From the NCBI RefSeq assembly GCF_041928815.1, contig NZ_JBHFEI010000006.1, forward strand, positions 62,001-126,000: DNA of 64,000 nt. The letters are read 5' to 3'. The position numbers and the translations under genes are program-made. Shown one piece after another: positions 42,547-52,369 of this stretch (its first letter is position 1; each line of letters starts with the position of its first letter). The notes under the pieces are model-generated. The model had not been told where the DNA came from, did not search any database, and saw nothing but the letters and a program-made list of their open reading frames with translations. This stretch comes from JBHFEI01 sp041928815 (GTDB lineage Bacteria > Pseudomonadota > Alphaproteobacteria > Rhizobiales > Rhizobiaceae).

Positions 42547-43617
42547 TTACTGCGGCAGCTTGTCGTCGACGCCGTCGACGTAGAAGTTGAGGCCGAGCAG
42601 GGTGCCGTCGTCGGCGCTGGCGCCGGCGGCGAGCCATTCGCTGCCGTCCTGCTTCTTCAGCGGGCCGGTAAACGGCTTCAGCTCGCCCGACTTGATCTTC
42701 GCCTCGGTTTCCTCGGCGAGCGCCTTCACGTCGTCCGGCATGTTGGTGTAGGGCGCCATCTGCAGGATGCCGTCCTTGAGGCCGTCCCAGCTCGATGCGG
42801 TCTCCCACTTGCCGTCGAGGAAGAGCTGGGTACGCTTGATGTAATAGGGACCCCAGGTGTCCTTGATCGCCGTCAGCTGCGTCTGCGGGCCGGCGGCGAT
42901 CATGTCGGAGGCCTGGCCGAAGGCCTTGATGCCGCGCTCGGCGGCAACCTGCATCGGCGCGGTCGTGTCGGTGTGCTGGGTGAGGATATCCACGCCCTGG
43001 TCGATCAGCGCCTTGGCGGCATCGGCTTCCTTGCCCGGATCGAACCAGGTGTTGGCCCAGACGACCTTGATCTTGAAGTCCGGATTGATCGTACGCGCGC
43101 CGATGACGAAGGAATTGATGCCCTGCACGACTTCCGGGATCGGGAAGGAGGCGATGTAGCCGGCGAGCCCCTTCTGCGACATCTTCGCGGCGATCACGCC
43201 CTGGATGTAGCGGCCCTCATAGAAGCGGCTGTTGTAGGTCGCGACGTTCGGCGCGTTCTTGTAGCCGGTCGCGTGTTCGAACTTCACGTCCGGGAACTTG
43301 GCGGCGACCTTGATCGTCGCGTCCATGAAGCCGAAGGAGGTCGTGAAGATCAGGCCGCAGCCCGAGCGGGCGAGGCGCTCGATGGCGCGCTCGGCGTCCG
43401 GGCCCTCCGGAACGTTTTCGAGGAACTGCGTCTCGATCTTGTCGGCGAGCGCCTTTTCGAGTTCCTGACGGCCGATGTCGTGCGCCTGGGTCCAGCCGCC
43501 GTCGGTCTTCGAGCCGACATAGACGAAGCAGACCTTCGCCTTGTCCTGCGCGTGGGCGCTCGCGGCAAAGCCGATGACGGCGGCCGTCGAGGCGAGAGCG
43601 AGTAAGAGTTTCTTCAT
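42547..43617 (-). CDS. BMP-family ABC transporter substrate-binding protein
   Basis: A 356-residue periplasmic (PnrA/Med-like) binding protein with signal peptide (LLLALASTAAVIGFAASAHA). Family segments are VCFVYVGSKTDGGWTQAHDIGRQE, IFTTSFGFMDATIKVAAKFPDVKFEHATG and the central domain GLAGYIASFPIPEVVQGINSF. BMP proteins usually capture purine nucleosides or related compounds. It is followed on the same strand by nothing but a hairpin, and preceded by two permease genes and an ATPase gene, so it is the last gene of a complete importer operon. Confidence 0.92.
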   Translation of the reverse strand: MKKLLLALASTAAVIGFAASAHAQDKAKVCFVYVGSKTDGGWTQAHDIGRQELEKALADKIETQFLENVPEGPDAERAIERLARSGCGLIFTTSFGFMDATIKVAAKFPDVKFEHATGYKNAPNVATYNSRFYEGRYIQGVIAAKMSQKGLAGYIASFPIPEVVQGINSFVIGARTINPDFKIKVVWANTWFDPGKEADAAKALIDQGVDILTQHTDTTAPMQVAAERGIKAFGQASDMIAAGPQTQLTAIKDTWGPYYIKRTQLFLDGKWETASSWDGLKDGILQMAPYTNMPDDVKALAEETEAKIKSGELKPFTGPLKKQDGSEWLAAGASADDGTLLGLNFYVDGVDDKLPQ

Positions 43618-43658
43618 GGGGGACCTCCGTCAGTATGAAGAGAGAGACGTTCCGATCC

Positions 43659-44579
43659 TCACCGGTCCGGAACGAAGGATTTTCCGAGCGATGCCGGCGT
43701 GTTGATCAGCGTCATGCGCCGGTTGCGCGAGATGATGACCAGCACGACGATCGTCGCGACATAGGGCAGCGCCGAGAGGAACTGCGACGGCACGCCGATG
43801 CCGAAGGCCTGTGCGTGCAGCTGGCTGATCGAGACCGCGCCGAAGAGATAGCCGCCGGCGACGACCCGCCACGGCCGCCAGGAGGCGAAGACGACCAGCG
43901 CCAGCGCGATCCAGCCGCGCCCCGCCGTCATGTTCTCCACCCATTGCGGCGTATAGACGAGCGAGAGCTGCGCGCCTGCCAGCCCGGCGCAGGCGCCGCC
44001 GAACATCACCGCAAGGTAGCGCGTGCGGATGACGTTGACGCCGAGCGCGTGCGCCGAGGCGTGGCTGTCGCCGACGGCACGCAGTTTGAGGCCGGACCGG
44101 CTCTTGAACAAGAACCAGTTGACGCCGAGGACGAGCAGGATCGAGAGGTAGAAGATCGCGTCCTGCCGGAAGAGGAGCGGACCGATCAGCGGGATGTCGC
44201 CGAGGATCGGAATGTCGATCGGCATCAGCTTGATGCCCGGCTGGCCGACAAAACTCTCGCCGAGCATGCCGGAGACGCCGAGGCCGAGGATGGTCAGCGC
44301 CAGGCCGGTCGCCACCTGGTTGGCGACGAGCGTCAGCGTCAGGACGCCGAACAGCAACGAGAACAGGGCGCCGCTGGCGATCCCGGCGAGAATGCCGAGG
44401 GAGGGCGACCCGGTGGAGGTGGTGACGATGAAGGCGAGCACCGCGCCCATCACCATCATGCCCTCGACGCCGAGATTGAGCACGCCCGAGCGCTCCGCCA
44501 CCAGTTCGCCGCAGGCGGCGATGACGAGCGGCGTCGAAGCGGTGATGACGCTGAGCAGGATCGCTTCGATGATGGTCAT
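43659..44579 (-). CDS. BMP-type ABC transporter permease (second)
   Basis: A 306-residue inner-membrane permease of the BPD_transp_2 type with about eight to ten helices. It has ERSGVLNLGVEGMMVMGAVLAF near the N terminus, the hallmark of NupQ/YufQ-like permeases, and RAVGDSHASAHALGVNV, the coupling loop facing the ATPase. Its ATG overlaps the stop of the other permease gene by 4 bp. It should form a heterodimer with that protein. Confidence 0.92.
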   Translation of the reverse strand: MTIIEAILLSVITASTPLVIAACGELVAERSGVLNLGVEGMMVMGAVLAFIVTTSTGSPSLGILAGIASGALFSLLFGVLTLTLVANQVATGLALTILGLGVSGMLGESFVGQPGIKLMPIDIPILGDIPLIGPLLFRQDAIFYLSILLVLGVNWFLFKSRSGLKLRAVGDSHASAHALGVNVIRTRYLAVMFGGACAGLAGAQLSLVYTPQWVENMTAGRGWIALALVVFASWRPWRVVAGGYLFGAVSISQLHAQAFGIGVPSQFLSALPYVATIVVLVIISRNRRMTLINTPASLGKSFVPDR

Positions 44580-45664
44580 GCCCGGCCTCCCTCGGCGGCG
44601 CCCGCCGTGATCAGGCGGATGCGGTAGTGGATCAGCGTGTCGCAGGAGAGCACGAAGAACAGCAGCAACCCCTGGAAGACCCGCACGACCTTGTCGGAGA
44701 TCTCGAGCGACACCTGCGCCGCCTCGCCGCCGAGATAGGTGAGGCCGAGCAGGAGGCCCGAAATGATGACGCCGAGCGGATTGAGACGGCCGAGGAAAGC
44801 GACGATGATCGCGGTGAAGCCGTAGCCGGGCGAGATCACCGGCTGCAGCTTGCCGATCGCGCCGGACACCTCGGAGATGCCGGCAAGGCCGGCAAGCGCG
44901 CCGGAAAGCAACATCGAGAACCAGATCATGCGCTTCGACGAGAAGCCGGCGAAGCGCCCTGCCCTCTCCGACTGGCCGAGCACGATGATCTCGAAGCCCT
45001 TCAGCGTGAAGCGCATCAGGAACCACAGCGCCACGGCCGCGACGATCGCGAAGACGAAGCCGTAATTCGCCCTACCCGACGACGAGATCACCTCCGGCAG
45101 GATGGCGTTGGCGGCGAATTCCCGCGTCACCGGAAAATTGAAGCCGCCCGGATCGCGCCAGGGCCCGCGCACCAGCCAGTCGAGGAAGAGCTGGGCGACA
45201 TAGACGAGCATCAGGCTGGTCAGGATCTCGTTCGTGTTCATCCGCGCCTTGAGGAAGGCGGGGATGCCGGCATAGAGCGCGCCGCCGACCATGCCGAAGA
45301 GCAGCATCAGCGGCAGCACGACCGGCGAGGTCCATTCCGGAAAGAGCACCGGCAGGATCGAACCGGCGATCGCGCCGATGATGAACTGGCCCTCGGCGCC
45401 GATGTTCCAGTTGTTCGAGCGGTAGCAGATGGTCAGCCCCGCGCCGATCAGGATCAGCGGTGCCGCCTTGATCGCCAGTTCGTGCAACGACCATGTTTCC
45501 AGCAGCGGCTCAACGAAGAAGGAGTAGAGCGCGGTCGCCGGATTCTTGCCGAGAAACGTGAAGAGGATGGCGCCGACGACGACGGTCAGACCGAGCGCGA
45601 TGATCGGCGAGAGGATGGAGAAGAGCGGCGAGACGCCGCCGCGCTTTTCGAGCTCAATGCGCAT
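44576..45664 (-). CDS. BMP-type ABC transporter permease (first)
   Basis: A 362-residue BPD_transp_2 permease (NupP/YufP-like). It contains PLILIGAGLTICYRSNNWNIGAEGQFIIGA, the first-permease signature, GIPAFLKARMNTNEILTSLMLVYVA, and a coupling loop near VLGQSERAGRFAGFSSKRMI. It overlaps the upstream ATPase gene by 11 bp and the next permease gene by 4 bp, tight operon packing that fits stoichiometric production of one complex. Confidence 0.92.
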   Translation of the reverse strand: MRIELEKRGGVSPLFSILSPIIALGLTVVVGAILFTFLGKNPATALYSFFVEPLLETWSLHELAIKAAPLILIGAGLTICYRSNNWNIGAEGQFIIGAIAGSILPVLFPEWTSPVVLPLMLLFGMVGGALYAGIPAFLKARMNTNEILTSLMLVYVAQLFLDWLVRGPWRDPGGFNFPVTREFAANAILPEVISSSGRANYGFVFAIVAAVALWFLMRFTLKGFEIIVLGQSERAGRFAGFSSKRMIWFSMLLSGALAGLAGISEVSGAIGKLQPVISPGYGFTAIIVAFLGRLNPLGVIISGLLLGLTYLGGEAAQVSLEISDKVVRVFQGLLLFFVLSCDTLIHYRIRLITAGAAEGGRA

Positions 45665-47219
45665 GGGCCGCTCCGCCGTCGCCGTGCATGCCGCCCATCA
45701 GGAGGCCGATCTTTTCGCGCGTCAGGTCGCCGGCCGGATAGGCGGGCGACAGCCTGCCCTCGCTGATCACGGCGATGTCGGTCGCAACCTCGAAGATCTC
45801 GTCGAGGTCCTGGCTGATGACCAGCACGGCAGAGCCCGATTTCGCAAGGTCCACCAGCGCCTGGCGGATGCGGCTCGCAGCACCCGCATCGACCCCCCAA
45901 GTCGGCTGGTTTACGATCAGCACGGTCGGCTGGCGGTCGAGTTCGCGTCCGACGATGAATTTCTGCAGGTTGCCGCCCGACAGCGAGCCCGCCGCCGGGT
46001 CCTCGCCGCTCTTGCGCACGTCCATCGCGGCGCAGATGCGTTTCGAAGCGCTTTTTACCGCCTGCTGGCGGATCAGCCCGAGGACGCCGCCGCCGATGAA
46101 GGCCTTGCGGTCGGACTGACAGCGCGCGAGCACGAGATTGTCGGAGAGCGGCAGGGCGGAGACGGCGGCGTGGCCATGGCGCTCCTCCGGCACGAAGCCG
46201 GCGCCCATCAGCCGCCGGGCGGTGATGCCTGCGCGCCCGGACGGCTTGCGGCGGATCCGCACCGCCTCGTCGTCGACGACGGGAAACTCGCCGGAGAGCG
46301 CATCGAACAATTCGCTCTGGCCGTTGCCGGCGACACCGGCGATCGCCAGGACCTCGCCGGCGCGCACCGTGAGGTTGACCCCCTTCAGCGACACGGCAAA
46401 CGGCGTGCGCGCGGCAACCGTCAGGTTGCGCGCCTCGAGTTCCACCTCGCCCTTCGCGCCCGTACCGGCATTCGTCACCGCCGCGACGTCGCTGCCGACC
46501 ATCATGCGGGCAAGCGAGGCGGGCGTTTCGCGGCGCGGATCGCAGGCGCCCGTCACCTTGCCGTGGCGAAGCACGGTGGCGCGGTCGCAGATGCGCTGTA
46601 CCTCCTCCAGCCGGTGGCTGATGTAGAGCACGGACCGCCCCTCGCTCTTCAGCTTCTCCAGCGTCTCGAACAGCCGGTCGGCCTCCTGCGGCGTCAAGAC
46701 CGAGGTCGGCTCGTCGAGGATGATCAGGCGCGGGTTCTGCAGGAGCGCGCGGACGATCTCGATCCGCTGGCGTTCGCCGACGGAGAGGTCGGCGACATGG
46801 GAGTTCGGGTCGAGCGGCAGGCCGTAGGCGCGCGACAGCTCGGCCGCCTCGTCGGCGATCTTCGACAGCGACACGGTCGGATCCATCGACAGCGCGATGT
46901 TCTCCGCCACCGTCAGCGCCTCGAACAGGGAGAAATGCTGGAACACCATGCCGATGCCCAGCCGGCGCGCGGCGTTGGGGCTCGGGATGGACACCGGCTT
47001 TCCCTGCCAGAAGATCTGGCCCGAGGTCGGCGCCAGGACGCCGAAGAGCATTTTGACGAGTGTCGATTTGCCGGCGCCGTTTTCGCCGAGAAGGGCGTGG
47101 ATTTCACCGGGCATGATGCTGAGGTCGATGGCGTTGCAGGCCGCGAAGGACCCGAACATCTTCGTCAGCTTGCCGACAGCCAGTAACGGACTGCCGGCGG
47201 TTGCTTCGTCAACCGGCAC
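45654..47219 (-). CDS. BMP-type ABC transporter ATPase (two nucleotide-binding domains)
   Basis: This 521-residue fusion of two ABC ATPase domains powers the importer. Domain 1 is complete: Walker A GENGAGKST near residue 45, signature LSVGERQRIEI near 148 and Walker B LIILDEPTS near 170. Domain 2 has a degenerate Walker A (AGVAGNGQSE), signature LSGGNLQK and a Walker B in which the usual catalytic Glu reads Gln (VLIVNQPTWGVD). That asymmetry is typical of this family. The start is GTG 47219. It is the first gene of the four-gene operon. Confidence 0.92.
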   Translation of the reverse strand: MPVDEATAGSPLLAVGKLTKMFGSFAACNAIDLSIMPGEIHALLGENGAGKSTLVKMLFGVLAPTSGQIFWQGKPVSIPSPNAARRLGIGMVFQHFSLFEALTVAENIALSMDPTVSLSKIADEAAELSRAYGLPLDPNSHVADLSVGERQRIEIVRALLQNPRLIILDEPTSVLTPQEADRLFETLEKLKSEGRSVLYISHRLEEVQRICDRATVLRHGKVTGACDPRRETPASLARMMVGSDVAAVTNAGTGAKGEVELEARNLTVAARTPFAVSLKGVNLTVRAGEVLAIAGVAGNGQSELFDALSGEFPVVDDEAVRIRRKPSGRAGITARRLMGAGFVPEERHGHAAVSALPLSDNLVLARCQSDRKAFIGGGVLGLIRQQAVKSASKRICAAMDVRKSGEDPAAGSLSGGNLQKFIVGRELDRQPTVLIVNQPTWGVDAGAASRIRQALVDLAKSGSAVLVISQDLDEIFEVATDIAVISEGRLSPAYPAGDLTREKIGLLMGGMHGDGGAAHAH

Positions 47220-47271
47220 GCGACCCCCATACCATCTGACGCCGACGCCCCGTGCCCTTGTCAGGCTTGTC

Positions 47272-48249
47272 TCATGGGATCAGCAGCGTTGTTCCACTCG
47301 TTTTTCGTGCTTCCAGATCCGCATGCGCACGAGCGGCCTCGGCGAGCGGATAGGTCTGGGCCGTATTGATACGCACTTTGTTGCTGCGCACAACATCAAA
47401 GAGAGAATTCGCACATGCTTCAAGCGCCGGCCGGGTGGCGATATGGGTGAAGAGGGTCGGCCGCGTGGCGAAGAGCGACCCCTTCTGCGCGAGGATGCCC
47501 ATGCTGAAGGCGTCGACGGGCCCGGAGGAGTTGCCGAAGCTCACCCAGAGCCCGCGCGGACTGATGCAGTCGAGCGAGGCGGGGAACGTGTCGCGGCCGA
47601 CCGAATCATAGACGACGTCGACGCCGCGCCCGCGCGTGATCTCCTTGACGCGGCTGACGAAATCCTCGGTCCGGTAATTGATGACGTGGTCGTAGCCGTT
47701 CTCGAGCGCGAGGGCCGCCTTTTCCGCCGAGCCGACCGTTCCGATCACCGTCGCCCCCAGCGCCTTCGCCCATTGTCCGGCGATCAGGCCGACGCCGCCG
47801 GCGGCCGCGTGGAAGAGCAGCGTCGTCTCGGGCCCGACCTTATACGTCTGGTGCAGGAGATATTGCGCCGTCATGCCCTTCAGCATCATCGCGCCGGCCG
47901 TTTCGAGGCGGATGCCGTCCGGCACCTTGACGAGCGCCGAGGCCTCGATGTTGCGCTCGTTGGCATAGGCGCCGTCCGATGAGGCATAGGCGACGCGGTC
48001 GCCGATGGCGAAAAGCCCGACGCCGTCGCCGACCATGGTGACGACGCCCGCGCCTTCCTTGCCGGGAACGAAGGGCAGGCCGCCCGCCTGCTTGTAGAGG
48101 CCGGTGCGGAAATAGACGTCGATATAGTTGAGGCCGATGCCGATCTGGCGAATCTGCACCTCGCCCGGCCCCGGCGGCGGCAGCGTCACCCCTTCGAGCT
48201 TCAGCACCTCGGGACCGCCGAGTTCACGCACGACGATGGCCTGCGCCAT
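47272..48249 (-). CDS. NADPH:quinone oxidoreductase (zinc-independent MDR family)
   Basis: A 325-residue medium-chain dehydrogenase/reductase of the Qor type, which reduces quinones with NADPH. It has the N-terminal catalytic fold with GIGLNYIDVYFRTGLYK and PGKEGAGVV, and a Rossmann domain with HAAAGGVGLIAGQWAKALGATVIGTVGS near 145. The Cys/His zinc ligands of alcohol dehydrogenases are absent. It lies 11 bp after the pcs stop... on the minus strand pcs follows it, so the two may be co-transcribed. Confidence 0.9.
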   Translation of the reverse strand: MAQAIVVRELGGPEVLKLEGVTLPPPGPGEVQIRQIGIGLNYIDVYFRTGLYKQAGGLPFVPGKEGAGVVTMVGDGVGLFAIGDRVAYASSDGAYANERNIEASALVKVPDGIRLETAGAMMLKGMTAQYLLHQTYKVGPETTLLFHAAAGGVGLIAGQWAKALGATVIGTVGSAEKAALALENGYDHVINYRTEDFVSRVKEITRGRGVDVVYDSVGRDTFPASLDCISPRGLWVSFGNSSGPVDAFSMGILAQKGSLFATRPTLFTHIATRPALEACANSLFDVVRSNKVRINTAQTYPLAEAARAHADLEARKTSGTTLLIP

Positions 48250-48260
48250 GATGGATCTCC

Positions 48261-48986
48261 TCAAGAACGTCCTAGATTGGGAAAGATCTGAAGCACGAAA
48301 CCGATGACATAAAGGTAAATGCCGGTCGCGACCGCGCCCCAGACGACCCATGGCGGCGATTCGAAATGCAGGAGCAGCGCGTAGCCGCCGAACAGGCACC
48401 AAAGCGCGAAGACGGCGAGATTGACGATGCGCAGCCGCTCGACCCTGACGGGATGCAGGAAGTTGATCGGGAGGAAGGTGAGCAACACCGAGACGCCGAC
48501 GACGATCGAGGCCGTCAACTCGCTCGCCTCGATGACGAAGAGCGAGAAGACCACCATGTTCCAGACGACCGGAAAGCCGGAGAAGAAATACTCGTCCGTC
48601 TTCATGCCCATGTCGGCATAGTAGATCGCGCTCGACATGACGATGGCGCCGGCGGCAAAGAAGGACCATGGCTCGCCGATCATGCCGCTCTGGTAAAGCG
48701 CGAAGGCCGGCAAAAGCACATAGGTGACGTAGTCGATGATGTTGTCGAGCGTGTCGCCGGACCAGTTGGGCAGGACTTCCTTGACCCGCACGCGCCGCGC
48801 GATCGGCCCGTCGATCCCGTCGACCGCCAAAGCCAGCCCGAGCCACCAGAACATGTCGACGAAGCGCTGCTCCGCGGCGGCGACAACCCCGAGAAAGGCG
48901 AGAAACGAGCCGGACGCCGTCAGGATATGGACGGAGAAGGCGCGGATCTCCGCATAGGGGACACGCCTGTACCTGAAGATCTTCAT
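48261..48986 (-). CDS. pcs: Phosphatidylcholine synthase
   Basis: Pcs joins choline directly to CDP-diacylglycerol at the inner membrane, a route found mainly in bacteria that live with eukaryotes, such as rhizobia and Brucella. The 241-residue protein has about eight hydrophobic helices. Its CDP-alcohol phosphotransferase motif runs from DGIDGPIARR to GDTLDNIIDYVTY near residues 56-92, in the modified form typical of Pcs. The start at 48986 (MKIFRYRRVPYAE) avoids an upstream low-similarity extension. It lies 11 bp upstream of the quinone reductase gene on the same strand. Confidence 0.93.
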   Translation of the reverse strand: MKIFRYRRVPYAEIRAFSVHILTASGSFLAFLGVVAAAEQRFVDMFWWLGLALAVDGIDGPIARRVRVKEVLPNWSGDTLDNIIDYVTYVLLPAFALYQSGMIGEPWSFFAAGAIVMSSAIYYADMGMKTDEYFFSGFPVVWNMVVFSLFVIEASELTASIVVGVSVLLTFLPINFLHPVRVERLRIVNLAVFALWCLFGGYALLLHFESPPWVVWGAVATGIYLYVIGFVLQIFPNLGRS

Positions 48987-49240
48987 CGCAATCGGTTGCC
49001 TGTCCGTAACTCTTGATCGGTTTGCCGGCCGGCGCCGGACGCCCGCCATCGCCGCCGCGTCCGCCCGGAGATGGCGCGGTACTATGCATCCTTTGCCGGT
49101 GATCGCCAGCAAAAATCGCCCGGACGCCGCCGCTGCTGCCGCTCCCGGCGCCATGCCTGCGCCGATCGGCCCCATGGATTTTCCGTCCGAACGGGCCTAG
49201 ATCACCGTATATGGGCAGATTTGAAAAACGGAGAGCCGCC

Positions 49241-50452
49241 ATGGAGGAATACGATATCGCGGTCGTCGGCGCAGCGCTCGCCGGATCGCTCGCGGCCGTC
49301 GCGCTCGCCGATTCGGGCTATCGCGTCGCGCTTGTCGGGCCGGTGTCGCCGCATCCGGACCGGCGCACCACCGCGCTGATGCAGCCGGCGCTCGACATGC
49401 TGGCCCGCCTCGGTCTCGAAGAGGCGCTTTTCCCGATCGCCGAGCCGCTCAGCGCCATACGCATCATCGATGGCACGAACCGGCTGCTGCGCGCGCCGAC
49501 GGTCACCTTCCGCGCCGCCGAGATCGGCCTTAACGCCTTCGGCAGCAACCTGCCGAATGCGGCGCTGCTTTCCGTCCTCGACGGGGCGATCGCGGCGCGC
49601 TCGGCGATCACGCGGATCGAGGCAAGTCTGGCGGGGCTCGACATGTCGGACGAGGGTGCCACCCTTGACCTCGACACCGGCGGCAGGATTTCGGCGGGGC
49701 TCGTCGTCGGGGCCGATGGCCGCGCCTCCGCCGTGCGCGCCGCTGCCGGCATCCCGACGCATCGCTGGTCGTATCCGCAGACCGCGGTGGTGATGAATTT
49801 CGACCACGAGCGGCCGCACGAACAGATCTCCACCGAGTTCCATACCGAGGAAGGCCCCTTCACGCAGGTGCCGCTCGCAACGAACCGGTCCAGCCTCGTC
49901 TGGGTGCGGCGCCCGGAAAACGCCGCGACCACGGTGACACTGGCGCAGGATGTGCTTTGCCGTACGGTCGAGGCGCGCATGCAGTCGATGCTCGGCCGGG
50001 TCCGCGCGGTCGAGGGCGTGCAGAGTTTTCCCCTGTCCGGCATGACGGCGCGCCGCTTCGGCCGCGGCCGGGCCGTCCTCGTCGGCGAGGCGGGCCACGC
50101 CTTCCCGCCGATCGGCGCGCAGGGATTGAACCTCGGCCTGCGCGATGTCGCGACCCTCGTCGATCTCCTCGGCCCCGCCTCGGGCGCGGCGATCTCCGGA
50201 TCGCTCGCGGAACGCTACGACCATGCGCGCCGTGCCGACGTGATCAGCCGCACCGTCAGCGTCGATCTGCTCAACCGTTCGCTGTTGTCGGGCTTCCTGC
50301 CGGTGCAGGCTGTGCGGAGCGCCGGCCTGCATCTTCTCTCCGCCGTCCCGCCGCTTCGGGCCTTCGCCATGCGCGAGGGCGTCCAGCCGGGCGGCGCGCT
50401 TGCGGCGCTCGCGCGCGACCTACGGGAACGGATCGGCCGGAAGCAGGCCTGA
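49241..50452 (+). CDS. FAD-dependent monooxygenase, UbiH/VisC family
   Basis: A 403-residue aromatic hydroxylase-like flavoprotein. It has the N-terminal FAD loop VVGAALAGSLAAVALADSG (GxGxxG variant), VVGADGRASAVRAAAG near 160 and the second FAD motif VGEAGHAFPPIGAQGLNLGLRD near 285, the UbiH/UbiF/VisC signature. It may hydroxylate a ubiquinone precursor, but paralogues are common and the position on the ring cannot be inferred. Its 3' end overlaps the convergent AEC transporter gene by 33 bp. Confidence 0.88.
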   Translation: MEEYDIAVVGAALAGSLAAVALADSGYRVALVGPVSPHPDRRTTALMQPALDMLARLGLEEALFPIAEPLSAIRIIDGTNRLLRAPTVTFRAAEIGLNAFGSNLPNAALLSVLDGAIAARSAITRIEASLAGLDMSDEGATLDLDTGGRISAGLVVGADGRASAVRAAAGIPTHRWSYPQTAVVMNFDHERPHEQISTEFHTEEGPFTQVPLATNRSSLVWVRRPENAATTVTLAQDVLCRTVEARMQSMLGRVRAVEGVQSFPLSGMTARRFGRGRAVLVGEAGHAFPPIGAQGLNLGLRDVATLVDLLGPASGAAISGSLAERYDHARRADVISRTVSVDLLNRSLLSGFLPVQAVRSAGLHLLSAVPPLRAFAMREGVQPGGALAALARDLRERIGRKQA

Positions 50453-51382
50453 CGTGACGAGATAGAGGAAGCCGGTGACGGTCGCCACCGACAGCACCGT
50501 CGTGATCAGCACCGAGGCCGAGGCCCGCTCCTGCCAGACATGGTATTGCTGGGCGATGACGAAGACATTGGTCGCCGTCGGAAGCGCGGCGAGAAGCACG
50601 GCGGTATGGACCCAGACCGGGTCGAAACTGCCGGCGGCGCCGAGGGCAAGATACATCAGCAGCGGATGGACGACGAGCTTGGCCGGCACGATCACGCCGA
50701 TCTCCACCGGCACGCGCTTCAGCGGGCGGAGCGCCAGCGTCACGCCCATGGCGAAGAGGGCGCAGGGTGCGGCGGCCTGCGCGAGCGAATCGACGAGCCG
50801 CATCATCGCCAGTGGCGGCTGCCAGCCGGCAAGGGCTGCGGCGACGCCGACGAGGGTCGACAGGTTGAAGGGGTGGAGCAGCACCTTGCGTCCGACGTCG
50901 CGGGCGAGCGCGAGCGGCGGGCGCCGGTCGCCGCCGGCAAAGGCCATCATCGCCGGCGCCACGGTGAAATGCACCGCATTCTCGAAGCAGAAGATCAGCG
51001 CGAGCGGCACCGCCGCCTTCTCGCCGAAGGCGAGCAGGGCGAGGCCGGGACCCATGAAACCGATATTGCCATAGGCGCCGGCGAGTCCCTGCACCGTCGA
51101 TTCCGCGACGCCGCTGCGGCGCACGAGAAAGGCGATCAGGAAGACGGCGGTGAAGACGACATAGGTCGTCGCGACCGCGGTGACGATGAAGTCGAATCGC
51201 TTGAGCTGGTCGACCGGCGTCTTCGACACCAGCTTGAAGAACAGCGCCGGCAGGGCGACATAGATGACGAAGGTGTTGAGCCAGCCGAGCGCCTCGGCCG
51301 GCTGCCGGGTGATCCGCGCCGCCGCGACGCCGAGCAGGATCAGCCCGAAGAACGGCAGCACCAGTCCCATCATCTGCGCCAT
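50420..51382 (-). CDS. AEC-family transporter
   Basis: A 320-residue, ten-helix membrane protein of the auxin-efflux-carrier family. Notable segments are LNTFVIYVALPALFFKLVS, GLAGAYGNIGFMGPGLALLAFG and the central NxxxxP-type stretch LLAALPTATNVFVIAQQYHV. Bacterial members carry malonate, malate and other organic anions. Its 3' end overlaps the UbiH-type gene, and it starts 17 bp from the end of ccdA on the same strand. Confidence 0.88.
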   Translation of the reverse strand: MAQMMGLVLPFFGLILLGVAAARITRQPAEALGWLNTFVIYVALPALFFKLVSKTPVDQLKRFDFIVTAVATTYVVFTAVFLIAFLVRRSGVAESTVQGLAGAYGNIGFMGPGLALLAFGEKAAVPLALIFCFENAVHFTVAPAMMAFAGGDRRPPLALARDVGRKVLLHPFNLSTLVGVAAALAGWQPPLAMMRLVDSLAQAAAPCALFAMGVTLALRPLKRVPVEIGVIVPAKLVVHPLLMYLALGAAGSFDPVWVHTAVLLAALPTATNVFVIAQQYHVWQERASASVLITTVLSVATVTGFLYLVTSGLLPADPFP

Positions 51383-51399
51383 GTCCTGCCGCCCCGTCG

Positions 51400-52149
51400 T
51401 CAGCCGATCTGCATCAGGATCGGAAAGGTCTGCTGGAACCAGATGGCGATGACGCTGACGAGGCCGGAGAGGAAGACGAGGCCGGAGACCACCAGGAGCG
51501 CGCCGATGATCTTCTCGACGAGGCCGAGATGGCGGCGGAAACGGACGAGGAACCGCATGAAGCGCGACGAGAAGGCGGCGGCGATCCAGAACGGCACGGC
51601 GAGGCCGAGCGAATAGAGCGCGAGAAGCCCCGCCCCCTCGCCGACCGTCTGGCGCGAGGCGGCGACGCCGAGGATCGTCCCGAGCACGGGGCCGATGCAG
51701 GGCGTCCAGCCGAATGCGAAGGCAAGGCCCATGACATAGGCGCCGGACAGCGTCGCGGGCTTGCCGCCGCCCTGGAAGCGCGCCTCCCGGCCGAGGAGGC
51801 CGATCCGCACGATCCCGAGGAAATGCAGGCCCATGAGGATGATGACGATGCCGCCGATGCGCGAGAGGATATCGGCATACTGGCGAAGCGTCTGGCCGAT
51901 GGTGGAAGCGCCGGCGCCGAGCGCGACGAAGACGGTGGCGAAGCCGAGCGTGAAGAAAAGGGCCGCGAGGACCACCGCGCGGCGTGCCGCCCGGTCGGCC
52001 CTTTCCGCCTCGCCTTGGCGGAACTGGTCGACGGAAATGCCGGCCATGTAGCAGAGGTAAGGCGGCACCAGCGGCAGCACGCAAGGCGAGAGGAACGACA
52101 GCGCGCCCGCAAGGATCGCAGTCCAGACGGATATATCGGCAATCGACAA
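51400..52149 (-). CDS. ccdA: Cytochrome c biogenesis protein CcdA
   Basis: CcdA carries reducing equivalents from cytosolic thioredoxin across the inner membrane to haem-handling and disulfide-reducing proteins. The 249-residue protein has six helices in two inverted repeats, each with its redox Cys: LSPCVLPLVPPYLCYMAG in helix 1 and GWTPCIGPVLG in helix 4. The start is TTG 52149, selected because a perfect AGGAGG (52155-52160) lies 5 bp upstream. The next gene, an AEC transporter, may share its transcript. Confidence 0.93.
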   Translation of the reverse strand: MSIADISVWTAILAGALSFLSPCVLPLVPPYLCYMAGISVDQFRQGEAERADRAARRAVVLAALFFTLGFATVFVALGAGASTIGQTLRQYADILSRIGGIVIILMGLHFLGIVRIGLLGREARFQGGGKPATLSGAYVMGLAFAFGWTPCIGPVLGTILGVAASRQTVGEGAGLLALYSLGLAVPFWIAAAFSSRFMRFLVRFRRHLGLVEKIIGALLVVSGLVFLSGLVSVIAIWFQQTFPILMQIG

Positions 52150-52369
52150 CGACACCTCCTTGATGCGCTGCGGACCGCCCTGCCTGGCGCACGGCCCGTC
52201 CGAGGCTCTGATAGCGGCAAAGCGTGCGCCGCACCAATCATCTTTTGGCGATGGCGCGATCGCCCAAGGAGACGCGCAGACGCAAGGCGCCATTTTTCGG
52301 TTGACCGGGCGGCGTCGAGAATGCATATCTCCGCCCGCTTCCACCAGCCCGACCCGGCTGCCTGAACGG

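Noticed and set aside
45546..47186. Long plus-strand frame opposite the BMP ATPase gene
   Set aside because: Shadow frame; the ATPase on the other strand has all ABC motifs.
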